A program made the translations under genes and the position numbers. From assembly GCF_003605385.1 (NCBI RefSeq), contig NZ_QYTV02000004.1:62001-126000 (forward strand): 64,000 nucleotides of DNA, given 5' to 3'. The notes under the pieces were generated by a model. It was not told the origin of the DNA, did not search any database, and worked only from the letters and a program-made list of their open reading frames with translations. Of this stretch, positions 25,535-34,660 are shown piece after piece; the first letter of the stretch is position 1; every line of letters starts with the position of its first letter. The stretch comes from Siminovitchia acidinfaciens (GTDB lineage Bacteria; Bacillota; Bacilli; Bacillales; Bacillaceae_C).

Positions 25535-26671
25535 TCAGGCCCCCCTGCTTCCATCCAGGGAGTATACATCCCTCATATGTCCGACAATACTTCCCCTTGT
25601 CACCAAGCCAAGCAGCGTACGATCGGGTTTGGCAACCGGAATGTATGATAACTTGCTTTCATCCAGAATTTGTACAGCTTCACTTAGTAATGTATCCGGT
25701 CCAATAATATGCTGGAATGGCTGCATGATATCTTTTACCTGCTTTTTTTCATTCTCAAATTCTCTCGAAATATCATAGATAGAAACATAGCCTTTAATAT
25801 GACTATCATCATCAACCACTACCAGAGAATCGACTTGCTTGCTTTCCATCATTTTCATAGCGACGGCCAGCCCGCGGGATGGAAAAATGGTGGCAGGCTT
25901 TCTCACCATCACATCCGCGACCGAAGGAATTTCCAATGCTTCCTTCAAACGCTTTTTACCAATGAAATTTTTCACAAAATCGTTTGCAGGACGCCTGAGA
26001 ATTTCTTCGGGACTTCCACTTTGGACGATCGAACCATCTTTCATCAAAACAATTTTATCAGCGATCTTTAAAGCTTCATCCATATCATGTGTAACAAAAA
26101 CAATGGTCTTCTTTATTTCCTTCTGCAGACGAATGAGCTCTTCCTGAAGCTGTTCACGTGTAATCGGATCAAGCGCACTAAACGGCTCATCCATTAAAAT
26201 GATTGCCGGCTCGGCAGCCAGCGCTCGGATCACTCCGATGCGTTGCTGCTGGCCGCCGCTCAGTTCGTAAGGATAGCGGCTCTTATACATTTTAGGATCC
26301 AAACCAACCAGATTCAGCAGCTCATCCACACGTTCATTGATTCGTGATTTTTCCCATTTCAATAAATTGGGTACAACACCGACATTGCGCTCAATGGTCA
26401 TATGGGGAAATAATCCGGTATTCTGGATAACATAGCCGATTTCCCTTCTGAGCTGAACCGGATTGATATGCGAATTGTCGGTCCCGTCGATAAGAACATT
26501 TCCCCGTGTCGGGTTAATCAAGCGATTAATCAGCTTCATGGTAGTCGTCTTTCCGCAGCCGCTCGGCCCGATTAAAACTGTAATCTCTCCTTTTTCACAT
26601 ACGAGATTAATATCCTTCAAAACAACCTGACCGCCATCATATTGCTTAAACACATTTTGAAATTCAATCAT
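25535..26671 (-). CDS. OpuC-type ABC transporter, ATP-binding protein with CBS pair (OpuCA-like)
   Basis: This 378-residue ATPase has Walker A GPSGCGKTT, signature [15 protein letters not shown] and Walker B IILMDEPFSALDP. Two CBS domains follow (about 255-375; VADVMVRKPATIFPSRG and VKDIMQPFQHIIG), as in OpuCA, where they relate to ionic or nucleotide sensing. It starts the four-gene transporter block. The 176-nt gap to the CoA ligase gene upstream shows no clear terminator, so it may be read from the cai-like promoter as well as from its own. Confidence 0.92.
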   Translation of the reverse strand: MIEFQNVFKQYDGGQVVLKDINLVCEKGEITVLIGPSGCGKTTTMKLINRLINPTRGNVLIDGTDNSHINPVQLRREIGYVIQNTGLFPHMTIERNVGVVPNLLKWEKSRINERVDELLNLVGLDPKMYKSRYPYELSGGQQQRIGVIRALAAEPAIILMDEPFSALDPITREQLQEELIRLQKEIKKTIVFVTHDMDEALKIADKIVLMKDGSIVQSGSPEEILRRPANDFVKNFIGKKRLKEALEIPSVADVMVRKPATIFPSRGLAVAMKMMESKQVDSLVVVDDDSHIKGYVSIYDISREFENEKKQVKDIMQPFQHIIGPDTLLSEAVQILDESKLSYIPVAKPDRTLLGLVTRGSIVGHMRDVYSLDGSRGA

Positions 26672-26847
26672 ATGGAATCACCACCTTTTTTTAAATGTTG
26701 CTCTACTAAACACCAGTCCGCTTTTAAGATAAAAAATACCCCTTTCCTGGATTGAACCCTTCCATTTACCTATTTTTTGATACTTTTAAAATATTATTCT
26801 AAATATTAACATTCCCTCGAAAATTGTCAACCGCGTGAAATTGATAC

Positions 26848-28989
26848 TTACAATAAAAGTTTATCTTCCGGTATATTCATATCTTCAGCTTTTATTGGGT
26901 GAGCCTTGCGAATGAATGCATCCACAGCTACAGCACCCTGGCCTTCCGGGAGCACTAAAAGCGGGTTGATATCCATTTCCAGCAGTCTGTTCCAATTAGC
27001 CGCCGCATATGCTGCAACGGATTCAGCCGCTTTTACGACCGCCTCGATATCCCCTTTCGGCCGGCCCCGATAACCTTTTAATAACTTTATCCCTTTAAGA
27101 GAGTGTAAAGCTTCTACAATTTCTTCACGTCTGCAAGGCAGTAAAACAGGCACACTATCATGGACTAAATTGACAAATTCGCCGCCCATGCTAATGACCA
27201 AAGCCAACCCGAATTGGTCATCCCTTTTGATGCCAATGTTTAATTCTGCCACCGCACCCGGTACCATCTCTTCTATTAAAAACTTCATATCATGCCCTAG
27301 CTGATGTGCCAGATTTTTATGCATTTGGACCAGTGCCTTCCTGATTTCCTTTTCATTGTTGAGATTCAATATGACCGCGCCAATATCAGTTTTATGCGCA
27401 ATTTCGGTGCTTACTGCCTTAACGACAAACGGCCCTTCCAGATCCTTGCCGATGAGATCTTCGTCATTTAAAGAGACCAGCTTGCCCCTTGGTATTTTCA
27501 TTCCATAGGAAAGAATCTCTTGTTTTCCATGCCATTCGTCCAATGTAATTGCTTGGACCTGCTGATTCCCGCATAACAGTAATTTGACCGGAGCATCTTT
27601 TTCCATAAAACTGTATAGACTTTTCCTTTCTCTGTACCTTGTGACAGCACTGATCGCGTTAAAGGCCTCCGTTATCCCCTGCAAAGGTGTAATCCCGGCA
27701 GCAATCAGTTTTTCGCGGATAACCGCGGGGATACCTTCAGGTAATACAGAAATAACAGCGGCCGGCAGCTTCATTTTTTTCCGGGCCTCTATAAAAGCAT
27801 TGATTGATGCTTCCCATGGTTGAATATTCCCATTATCCATTTCCAGCAAATCTAAAATTAACAACGTCACATCAAACGGCCCCTGCATAAAAGTGATAAA
27901 ACACTTGGCCAGTTCCGCTTCTTTCCCCCAGATTGATGTATTGTAATCAAGCGGATTGGAAACATGTTCAAATTCAGTCAACTGTGATTCCAACTCTTTT
28001 CTTTGTCCGGCATTTAAACCGGGAAAAGAAAAACCTTTCTCCGCCGCCAAATCGGCTGTAATCGTCGACTCGCCGCCAGAACATGTGAGGACACCCAAAT
28101 TTCGTCCTCTTAGTGGACCGGTGACTGAAAATAACTTTAAGGTTTCTAAAAAAGCGGATAACGAGTCGACCCGGCAAATATTCAAGCGTTTGAATAACGC
28201 TTGATATAAATCATCTGCACCAGCCAACGAGCTTGTATGGCTCATTGTCAGTTGACTTCCGATCTCAGAAACACCTGTTTTAAATGCAACTACAGGAACC
28301 CCTTTTTTCAAAGCAATTTTTGATGCCCTGATAAACGCTTCAATATCAGCCAGACCTTCAATATGGAGGCCGATTGCTGTAACTCTTGGATCTTCACACA
28401 TGACTTCCATATAATCAGCAACATCGAGAACGGATTGATTCCCAATACTCAAAACGTAGGCTAGGGGCAGGGAGCGGTCATTCATCGTGATGTTCAAACT
28501 TGTATTTCCACTTTGGCTGATGATTGCCACACCTTTATCGGACACGCTTGTACCGTGCCGATCCGGCCATAACGGGACCTGATCAAGATAATTAATTACT
28601 CCATAACAATTCGGACCAACCAAGGCCATATTTCCGGCTGCTTCCACCAAATCTTTTTCCAATTCTTTATTGCCAATCTCCGAAAATCCTGCAGCATAAC
28701 AAACGCAGCCGGAAGTCCCGAGCATTGCCAATTCCCTGATCACCTGGACTGCTCTGTCTCCCCGCACAGCAATAAAAGCGGCATCAGGTGCTGCAGGAAG
28801 AGCGTTAATGCTTTTACAGCATGGAATTCCTTCAATTTCATCCAGCGTTTGATGGACTACATAAATTTCTCCTTTATATCCTATTTTTTTGCAATTGATA
28901 ATCCCCTGCCGGACAATGTTCTGATTGCCTATGAAAACAACATGTCGCGGCATAAGCATACGCTTTAAGTTCTCCTGTTTGAGATTCAT
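26848..28989 (-). CDS. Acyl-CoA synthetase, ADP-forming type (CoA-binding plus ATP-grasp)
   Basis: This 713-residue protein combines a CoA-binding Rossmann domain, succinyl-CoA-ligase-like domains (including SQSGNTSLNITMNDR and a TCSGGES block) and a C-terminal ATP-grasp domain (PFVVKAVSTEIAHKTDIGAV...MDINPLLVLPEG). That is the layout of single-chain acetate--CoA ligase (ADP-forming) relatives. In this operon it would activate the substrate acid (carnitine, crotonobetaine or similar) to its CoA thioester, taking the place of the AMP-forming CaiC of E. coli; that is inference. ATG 28989 follows GGGGGTGG. The phospho-transferring His typical of the family was not pinned down. Confidence 0.85.
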   Translation of the reverse strand: MNLKQENLKRMLMPRHVVFIGNQNIVRQGIINCKKIGYKGEIYVVHQTLDEIEGIPCCKSINALPAAPDAAFIAVRGDRAVQVIRELAMLGTSGCVCYAAGFSEIGNKELEKDLVEAAGNMALVGPNCYGVINYLDQVPLWPDRHGTSVSDKGVAIISQSGNTSLNITMNDRSLPLAYVLSIGNQSVLDVADYMEVMCEDPRVTAIGLHIEGLADIEAFIRASKIALKKGVPVVAFKTGVSEIGSQLTMSHTSSLAGADDLYQALFKRLNICRVDSLSAFLETLKLFSVTGPLRGRNLGVLTCSGGESTITADLAAEKGFSFPGLNAGQRKELESQLTEFEHVSNPLDYNTSIWGKEAELAKCFITFMQGPFDVTLLILDLLEMDNGNIQPWEASINAFIEARKKMKLPAAVISVLPEGIPAVIREKLIAAGITPLQGITEAFNAISAVTRYRERKSLYSFMEKDAPVKLLLCGNQQVQAITLDEWHGKQEILSYGMKIPRGKLVSLNDEDLIGKDLEGPFVVKAVSTEIAHKTDIGAVILNLNNEKEIRKALVQMHKNLAHQLGHDMKFLIEEMVPGAVAELNIGIKRDDQFGLALVISMGGEFVNLVHDSVPVLLPCRREEIVEALHSLKGIKLLKGYRGRPKGDIEAVVKAAESVAAYAAANWNRLLEMDINPLLVLPEGQGAVAVDAFIRKAHPIKAEDMNIPEDKLLL

Positions 28990-29164
28990 CCATTTCCACC
29001 CCCGTGTTCCCAAGTTAAATCAACGTGATGACCCAATTGCTGGTGACAGATCACAGCATCAGTACGGACAGCGCTCCTGGTTCAACGTAAAACGAGCACA
29101 TTATTAAACCCGCTATCGTTGACATTTTCTTTAATCAACGAAAATGATTATTGTTTTGCAGCTT

Positions 29165-29322
29165 TAACGAAAAGCCCTGTACAGGGTTTGCAGGTGCCTC
29201 CCTATTTTTGGAAAAGCCCAATGCAGGGGTGCGGTTGTCTCCATATTTTGTGAAATGCCCAATGCAGGGTTGTAGTTGGTTGCCTATTTTGCGAATAGCC
29301 CGATACAGGCTTTATTTATTCC
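29165..29322 (+). repeat. 41-nt tandem repeat (3.7 copies)
   Basis: Four blocks begin GAAAAGCCC or GAATAGCCC, followed by TGTACAGGG/AATGCAGGG and ending CCTATTTTG. Their spacing is 41-42 nt, about twice the 20-nt period of the other arrays. The block sits inside the putative operon, between the acyl-CoA dehydrogenase and the CoA ligase. The rest of 28990-29164 shows no gene. Confidence 0.8.
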
Positions 29323-30513
29323 TTAATCAACGTAGAGCCCTAGTCCCCGCTTCTTTATTTGCCCGCCAATAATGACCCGCTGTATCTCAGAGGTGCCTTC
29401 CCATATCCGATCCACCCGGACATCGCGCCAGAGGCGTTCCACTGGATTTTCACGCATATATCCCCGCCCGCCAAGAATCTGCACGGCTTCATCACATACA
29501 CGTCCGGCCATTTCCGAACAATATAGTTTTAAAGCTGCTGCACGTGCATGATTCACTTTCCTGTCTTTGCTTTCTGAAATATCCCAGCAAACACGATAAA
29601 GCATGCTTTTTGCAGCCATAATGTCTACGGCCATATCCGCTAGTTTGAATTCAATCGCCTGGAAGTCGCGAATGCTTTTACCAAATTGGGTGCGGTTGGC
29701 TGCAAAGTCGTTTGCCGTCTCTGTCGCCCGGATTGCAGCACCGATACAACGCGCTGCTATTCCTAAACGCGCCTCAACGAACCAGTCTTTCGTCAAATCA
29801 TACCCTTCTCCTACTTGGCCGAGCACTTTGCTGTCATCGACAAATACATCTTCAAAAATAAATTCCGGATGCTCGTAGACGAAATTATGCGTATAAAGCG
29901 GTGTGCGCTTCACCTTAACGCCCGGCAGATCTTTATCAACAAAAAATACAGTTGCAAGTTCCGGCTTTCCATCGACATGTGCGTGTACGAGCAGGTAATC
30001 CGCTACATCGCCGACAGTAACAAACCATTTTTCTCCATTTATTCTGTAACCTCCGTCTACACGGTCAGCCCTGGTGAGGCACTGCTGAGGATCGGAACCT
30101 GCTTTTTCTTCCGTAATCGCATAGGCATCGCGCCGTTTTCCCTGATTCGTAGGAATTAAATATTCTTCTTTTTGCTGCTTCGTTCCAAACTGCATGGGGA
30201 AGGCAGGCTGAAATACCGTATCCCAAATCGCATTCGTCACCTTGCCCAACTGTTCATTCACAATCATTTGTTCAAAGATCGTCAATCCTTGCCCGCCATC
30301 TTCTTTGGAATGATTAATGGCATTGAAACCCCAATCCATCACCGCCTGATTGATTGTTTGTAAACTTTCCCGGTCCAGCCCGTTATTCTCTTCACACTGC
30401 AGTTCATAAGGCATGAGTACTTCTTCAGCAAATTGTTGAGCCCTTTTTTGCAATTCTTGATGAGGCATAGATAATGATTCTCGAAAACTATAAGTTACAG
30501 CTGTTTTTGTCAT
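29323..30513 (-). CDS. Acyl-CoA dehydrogenase (CaiA-like role proposed)
   Basis: This 396-residue flavoenzyme has the acyl-CoA dehydrogenase signatures AYAITEEKAGSD (FAD/substrate loop), QFGKSIRDFQAIEFKLADM, QILGGRGYMRENPVERLWRD and the catalytic loop IWEGTSEIQ, where the Glu of WEGT is the expected base. Between a CoA ligase and an SDR/CaiD pair, it could interconvert gamma-butyrobetainyl-CoA and crotonobetainyl-CoA, as CaiA does in E. coli. No Fix-type electron-transfer flavoprotein genes are in the window. Confidence 0.9.
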   Translation of the reverse strand: MTKTAVTYSFRESLSMPHQELQKRAQQFAEEVLMPYELQCEENNGLDRESLQTINQAVMDWGFNAINHSKEDGGQGLTIFEQMIVNEQLGKVTNAIWDTVFQPAFPMQFGTKQQKEEYLIPTNQGKRRDAYAITEEKAGSDPQQCLTRADRVDGGYRINGEKWFVTVGDVADYLLVHAHVDGKPELATVFFVDKDLPGVKVKRTPLYTHNFVYEHPEFIFEDVFVDDSKVLGQVGEGYDLTKDWFVEARLGIAARCIGAAIRATETANDFAANRTQFGKSIRDFQAIEFKLADMAVDIMAAKSMLYRVCWDISESKDRKVNHARAAALKLYCSEMAGRVCDEAVQILGGRGYMRENPVERLWRDVRVDRIWEGTSEIQRVIIGGQIKKRGLGLYVD

Positions 30514-30529
30514 ATGAACATCCCTTCCC

Positions 30530-31318
30530 CTATACTTGATTGGTGGCTCCCATTAAATGTTCGCCCCCGTCTATTTCCAGTGTTGTTCCTGTAATATAAC
30601 TTCCTGCCGGTGACAATAAATAGGCTGCAGCCTCCGCCACTTCCTCCGGTTTTCCCATCCTGCTGATCGGCAGACGGTTGATGCTTTGTTCCAACTGATT
30701 GGAGTCATACTGCTGCAAACCGCTGGTTTCGATCGTTCCCGGTGCAATGGCATTTACATTAATTCCATGACTTCCCCATTCATAGGCCAACGTTTTTGTC
30801 ATATTAACCACGCCTGCACGAGCAGCCGCCGCATGCACCATACCGGGCATTCCGGATTTCAGGCATAAGACAATATTTATAATCCGGCCGGCACGGCCAT
30901 TTTCAATCAACATTCGGGCAAAAGCAGAACTCATTTGCCACGTGCCCTGCAAATTCAAATCCACCACCGCGCGAAAACCATTCGCAGAAATATCCAAGGC
31001 GGGTGCGGCAAATTGACCTCCAGCATTATTAATTAAAAAATCACACCCACCCCACCGCTCGGATACTTTTTCGAACACTTCCTCTACTTCCTGTTCCTTG
31101 CGTATATTAGCCGGAATAAAATCAGCCTGGATGTTTTCGCTTCGCAAATCAGTAACGGCTTTTTCTAATGTTTCGGCCGTTCTTGAAACGAGAATAACAT
31201 GTGCGCCCAATTGACCGAGCAACTGAGAAATGGCAAGACCGATTCCTGTGCCGCCTCCGGTAATCAGTGCCGTTTTCCCCTTAAATAATTGAGGGGCAAA
31301 AATTGTCTCCTGACCCAT
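30530..31318 (-). CDS. SDR family oxidoreductase (2,4-dienoyl-CoA reductase/AtuG-like)
   Basis: This protein of about 262 residues has the NAD(P)-binding motif GGGTGIG (21-27) and NNAG. At the usual YxxxK catalytic site it reads GMVHAAAARAGV, so the Tyr and Lys of classical SDRs are missing. The same departure occurs in dienoyl-CoA reductase and AtuG-like enzymes, which act on CoA thioesters. In this operon it could reduce or oxidize a CoA-bound intermediate. The start is ATG 31318 or 31327 behind AGAAAGGG. A 20-nt repeat array begins 50 nt upstream. Confidence 0.82.
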   Translation of the reverse strand: MGQETIFAPQLFKGKTALITGGGTGIGLAISQLLGQLGAHVILVSRTAETLEKAVTDLRSENIQADFIPANIRKEQEVEEVFEKVSERWGGCDFLINNAGGQFAAPALDISANGFRAVVDLNLQGTWQMSSAFARMLIENGRAGRIINIVLCLKSGMPGMVHAAAARAGVVNMTKTLAYEWGSHGINVNAIAPGTIETSGLQQYDSNQLEQSINRLPISRMGKPEEVAEAAAYLLSPAGSYITGTTLEIDGGEHLMGATNQV

Positions 31319-31367
31319 ATGAATCATGCACCCTTTCTGAGTCATACTGTATAGCATTCGTAAAATT

Positions 31368-31567
31368 CGCATAGTGTTTCGTAAGTTGGACAGTGTTTCG
31401 GATTTTCGGATAGTATTTCTGTAATCTGGACAGTATTTCTAGATTTTGGATAGTATTTTCATAACCTGGACAGTATTTCTGATTCTTGGATAGTATTTTC
31501 GTAATCTGGACAGTATTTCGGGTTTTTGGATAGTATTTCTGTAATCTGGACAGTATTTCTACTTTCG
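31368..31567 (+). repeat. 20-nt tandem array, AGTAT family (array 4)
   Basis: Ten units of exactly 20 nt alternate GGACAGTATTTC with GGATAGTATTTC and variable tails. The array lies inside the cai-like operon, between the CaiD-like and SDR genes, in the orientation opposite to transcription. Nothing else is seen in 31319-31714. Confidence 0.88.
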
Positions 31568-31714
31568 CGATTGTGCTTCCCACTTTGGAATAAATACTTT
31601 CGTAAGATCTCTGTTTTTTCCCTGGGATCACCATCCCCAGATAGTATCGCGCTTCTTCGCCGCACCCTGTAATCGCGCAATTTGAAAAAGCAAGCACTTC
31701 GAAACTTCAGACCA

Positions 31715-32488
31715 TCACTTTCCTGACCAAACGGGGTCACGCTTTTCCGCAAAGGACTTCTGCCCTTCTAACACATCTTGGGATTGAAGCATTTTTCGAT
31801 AATGAGGCAATTGTCCGCTCCGCATAATTTCATATCCTTCTTCTACAGGGACATGCTCCGTGTGCCGCAGTACTTCTTTTACAGCCGATATGGCCAAAGG
31901 GGCTGCCCTGACAATTTCATTGGCCACCTTTCTAGCTTCATCCATTAATTCCGTATCTTTGACAACATGATTAACCAAGCCAAAATGGTGTGCCCTTTCA
32001 GCGCTCAAACGCCTTCCTGTATACAACATTTCCAAAGCTATTGCCCGCGGCAGCACTTTGGGCAAACGCAGCACACCGCCCGCATCAGGGATAATTCCGA
32101 TACTTACTTCAGGGAAGAAAAACTCGGCATGATCCGCAGCTATGATCAGATCACATGCAAGCGCCAATTCAAAACCACCGCCCACCGCTAATCCATTCAC
32201 CGCGGCAATGACAGGTTTCCGCAAGTCAAAGATTTCCGTTAAACCGGCGAATCCTCCTGGACCATGGTCTGCATCGACCGCCTCGCCCGCTTTAAGATCC
32301 CAGCCGGCCGAAAAAAATCGATCGCCCGCTCCAGTAATAATTGCTGCCCTCAAGGAAGGATCGTCCCGAAGCATAAAAAAAGCTTCGGCCAATTCCATGC
32401 TTACATCTGTATTAATCGCATTCGCTTTTGGTCTGTTCAACACTATCTCCAACACAGGGCCATTCCTGCTGATTTCTGCATAATTCAT
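31715..32488 (-). CDS. caiD: Carnitinyl-CoA dehydratase-like enoyl-CoA hydratase (CaiD)
   Basis: This protein of about 257 residues is strikingly close to E. coli Cai[78 protein letters not shown] and the final FAEKRDPVW all have direct counterparts. CaiD reversibly hydrates crotonobetainyl-CoA to L-carnitinyl-CoA. The oxyanion-hole GGGFE and the acidic residue in [12 protein letters not shown] are present. ATG 32488 or GTG 32494 may start it, with GGGGGG upstream. A perfect sigma-54 promoter lies 33 nt upstream and the divergent activator R2 beyond it. It is the first gene of the operon. Confidence 0.88.
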   Translation of the reverse strand: MNYAEISRNGPVLEIVLNRPKANAINTDVSMELAEAFFMLRDDPSLRAAIITGAGDRFFSAGWDLKAGEAVDADHGPGGFAGLTEIFDLRKPVIAAVNGLAVGGGFELALACDLIIAADHAEFFFPEVSIGIIPDAGGVLRLPKVLPRAIALEMLYTGRRLSAERAHHFGLVNHVVKDTELMDEARKVANEIVRAAPLAISAVKEVLRHTEHVPVEEGYEIMRSGQLPHYRKMLQSQDVLEGQKSFAEKRDPVWSGK

Positions 32489-32520
32489 TTTCACTGGTCC
32501 CCCCTTCCTTCTAGACTACG

Positions 32521-32539
32521 ATTGCAAAATCCGTGCCAA
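32521..32539 (-). promoter_or_regulatory. Sigma-54 promoter P2 of the cai-like operon
   Basis: The minus strand reads TTGGCACGGATTTTGCAAT, a perfect -24/-12 match. It predicts a start near 32512, about 20 nt before the CaiD-like start codon. Confidence 0.9.
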
Positions 32540-32589
32540 AATGCCGGTGCTTTATTTATGCGTTTTCTCATTTATCGCAGTCGAAAAAT

Positions 32590-32630
32590 TGAGTCTTTTA
32601 TTACTCATAGTGGCCATAATTGACTCATAA
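32590..32630. promoter_or_regulatory. Candidate enhancer of activator R2
   Basis: TGAGT-N8-ACTCA at 32590-32607 has the same GAGT-N8-ACTC layout as the site upstream of R1. A further half-site, TGACTCATAA, lies at 32621-32630 and repeats the ACTCATA of the first. The cluster is 50-90 bp upstream of P2. Confidence 0.55.
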
Positions 32631-32664
32631 TTTTGAATAAAGTGTATTTAGTGGTGACAGAACG

Positions 32665-32673
32665 TGATATAAT
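32665..32673 (+). promoter_or_regulatory. Extended -10 promoter of R2
   Basis: TGATATAAT fits an extended -10 element (TGN plus TATAAT), about 75 bp upstream of the R2 start. No good -35 box is visible. Confidence 0.45.
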
Positions 32674-32746
32674 ACCCATACATCGTTATTTTTCCAGCCT
32701 TTAAACCTAGATAGAAAATTTTATTTTGACATGAGGTGCGAAGAAA

Positions 32747-34102
32747 ATGGATCAGACGAATAACGCAAATGAAATTGAAATAACGGCGGAAACGCTAAAA
32801 AGCCTATTGGATTACTCCTCGGATGAGATTTTTATTTTTAATAACAAGAGACAGATTATTTATGTGAACGGAGTCTGTGAAAGAAACTACGGATTAAAAA
32901 AAGAGGATTTGCTTGGAAGATACAGCAATGACCTTTTTGAAAAAGAATATTGGACACCTTCCATCTATCCGGAGGTTTATATAAAAAAAGAGCCCTTATC
33001 TATGATTCAAAAAACAAACACAGGTGCGGAATTGCTTACTTCTGCCATCCCTGTTTTAAATGACGATAATGAAGTTGAATTAGTGATCACTACTGCAAGG
33101 GAATTAAAAAACTATAAAACAATCAACGAGAACAATGCCATGCCAGAAAAAGAGCTTCACGGCATGATTGCCCACTCCAACAAAATTAAAAACACCATCA
33201 CATTTGCTCAAAAAGTAGCAAAAACCAATTCCACTGTTTTGATCCAAGGCGAATCTGGAACCGGTAAGGGGATACTTGCCCGTTATATCCATCAGGTAAG
33301 CAATCGGAAAGACAAGCCATTTTTAACGATCAATTGTGCAGCAATTCCCGAAAAACTGTTAGAATCCGAACTGTTCGGGTACACAAAGGGAGCTTTTACA
33401 GGGGCTGCCCCATCGGGGAAAACCGGGTTGCTGGAAGCGGCAAATAATGGAACAGTGTTTCTCGATGAAATTGGCGATATTTCCTTGGTACTGCAAGCAA
33501 AACTTCTTCAAGTAATCCAAGATAAAGAGTTTATTCCGGTCGGCGGGCAGGAGAAAAAGAAAGTGAACATCCGGTTCATCGCTGCAACAAACCGGGACTT
33601 GGAAAAGCTGATCGAAAATGGGGAATTTCGCGAGGACCTCTACTATCGTTTAAACGTCATTGATATCACATTGCCGCCGCTCAGGGAGCGCAAAGAGGAC
33701 ATTACTCCGCTTATCTATCACTTTTTAAATAAATTCAATAAGGAGTACGAGACAAATAAGCTTATTTCACAAAAGTGCCTTACTGCACTGACGAATTATG
33801 CCTGGCCGGGCAATATCCGCCAATTGGAAAATTTAATAGAAAAGCTGGTCATTGTCAGTGACACAATCATTGATATCCACGACCTCCCTGAAACCTTTAA
33901 CAAAAAAAAGAAGGCAAGCATACAGCTTGATTCCTCCTTAACCCTTGATGGAGCTGTGGAACAAGTAAAGCAGCAGTTGATAAGAGATTCATTTCAAAAA
34001 CACAAAAGCTCTAGAAAAGTTGCGGAAGAATTGCAGGTCAGCCAATCAACCGCGACCAGGCTCATACGGAAATACTGCGGGGAGTTGGAGGTAGAACAGT
34101 AG
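32747..34102 (+). CDS. Sigma-54-dependent PAS/AAA+/HTH activator of the cai-like operon (R2)
   Basis: This 451-residue paralog of R1 has a PAS sensor (about 18-125), AAA+ with Walker A GESGTGKG (168-175), a canonical GAFTGA loop (215-220), Walker B GTVFLDEIGD, and a C-terminal HTH (SRKVAEELQVSQSTATRLIRKY). It lies divergent from the CaiD-like gene with a perfect sigma-54 promoter facing that gene. R2 therefore most likely activates the carnitine-type operon in response to a ligand bound by its PAS domain, perhaps carnitine, crotonobetaine or a CoA derivative. In Proteobacteria carnitine genes are usually run by other regulator families, so this wiring is of interest. Confidence 0.93.
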   Translation: MDQTNNANEIEITAETLKSLLDYSSDEIFIFNNKRQIIYVNGVCERNYGLKKEDLLGRYSNDLFEKEYWTPSIYPEVYIKKEPLSMIQKTNTGAELLTSAIPVLNDDNEVELVITTARELKNYKTINENNAMPEKELHGMIAHSNKIKNTITFAQKVAKTNSTVLIQGESGTGKGILARYIHQVSNRKDKPFLTINCAAIPEKLLESELFGYTKGAFTGAAPSGKTGLLEAANNGTVFLDEIGDISLVLQAKLLQVIQDKEFIPVGGQEKKKVNIRFIAATNRDLEKLIENGEFREDLYYRLNVIDITLPPLRERKEDITPLIYHFLNKFNKEYETNKLISQKCLTALTNYAWPGNIRQLENLIEKLVIVSDTIIDIHDLPETFNKKKKASIQLDSSLTLDGAVEQVKQQLIRDSFQKHKSSRKVAEELQVSQSTATRLIRKYCGELEVEQ

Positions 34103-34118
34103 TATGTGGAAAGAGGGA

Positions 34119-34146
34119 AGGTTCAGCCGGGGGCTGGACCTTTCTT
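34119..34146 (+). terminator. Terminator of R2
   Basis: AGGTTCAGCC pairs with GGCTGGACCT around a 3-nt G loop and is followed by TTCTTT, 16 nt after the stop codon. Confidence 0.8.
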
Positions 34147-34206
34147 TGTGGCGGGTAGTGAGAATCGGGGGGAATTTTGAACAGGATATCCGGAAAGTGG
34201 ATTACT

Positions 34207-34660
34207 GGACAGTATTTGTGATTTCTGGACAGTATTTTGAGAAAGCGGACAGTATTTACGATCTTTGGATAGTATTTTAAGAAAGTGGACAGTATTTACG
34301 AATTTCGGATAGTATTTCGAGAATGTGGACAGTAATTACGGCTTTTGGACAGTATTCCGAGAAAGTGGACAGTATTTACGAATTTCGGATAGTATTTCGA
34401 GAATGTGGACAGTAATTACGGCTTTTGGACAGTATTCCGAGAAAGTAGACAGTATTTACGAATTTCGGATAGTATTTCGAGAATGTGGACAGTATTTACG
34501 GCTTTTGGACAGTATTCCGAGAAAGTAGACAGTATTTACGAATTTCGGATAGTATTTCGAGAATGTGGACAGTATTTACGGCTTTTGGACAGTATTCCGA
34601 GAAAGTGGACAGTATTTACGATTTTTGGATAGTATTTTAAGGAAGTGCACAGTTTTTTTA
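34207..34660 (+). repeat. Large 20-nt tandem array with 80-nt super-repeat (array 5)
   Basis: About 22 units keep an exact 20-nt register for over 440 bases. Units begin GGACAGTAT or GGATAGTAT, with AGTAT at positions 5-9. Inside, four nearly identical 80-nt super-units (34287-34366, 34367-34446, 34447-34526, 34527-34606) differ at only a few positions, so four-unit blocks have been duplicated recently. Since 80 and 20 are not multiples of three, the repeated peptides in the open frames are by-products. The array separates R2 from the NERD gene. Confidence 0.93.

Noticed and set aside
34325-34632. Two overlapping open frames with repeating DSIYEFRIVF-type peptides
   Set aside because: They arise from the 20-nt array; the 80-nt super-unit is not a multiple of three and no start signal is present.
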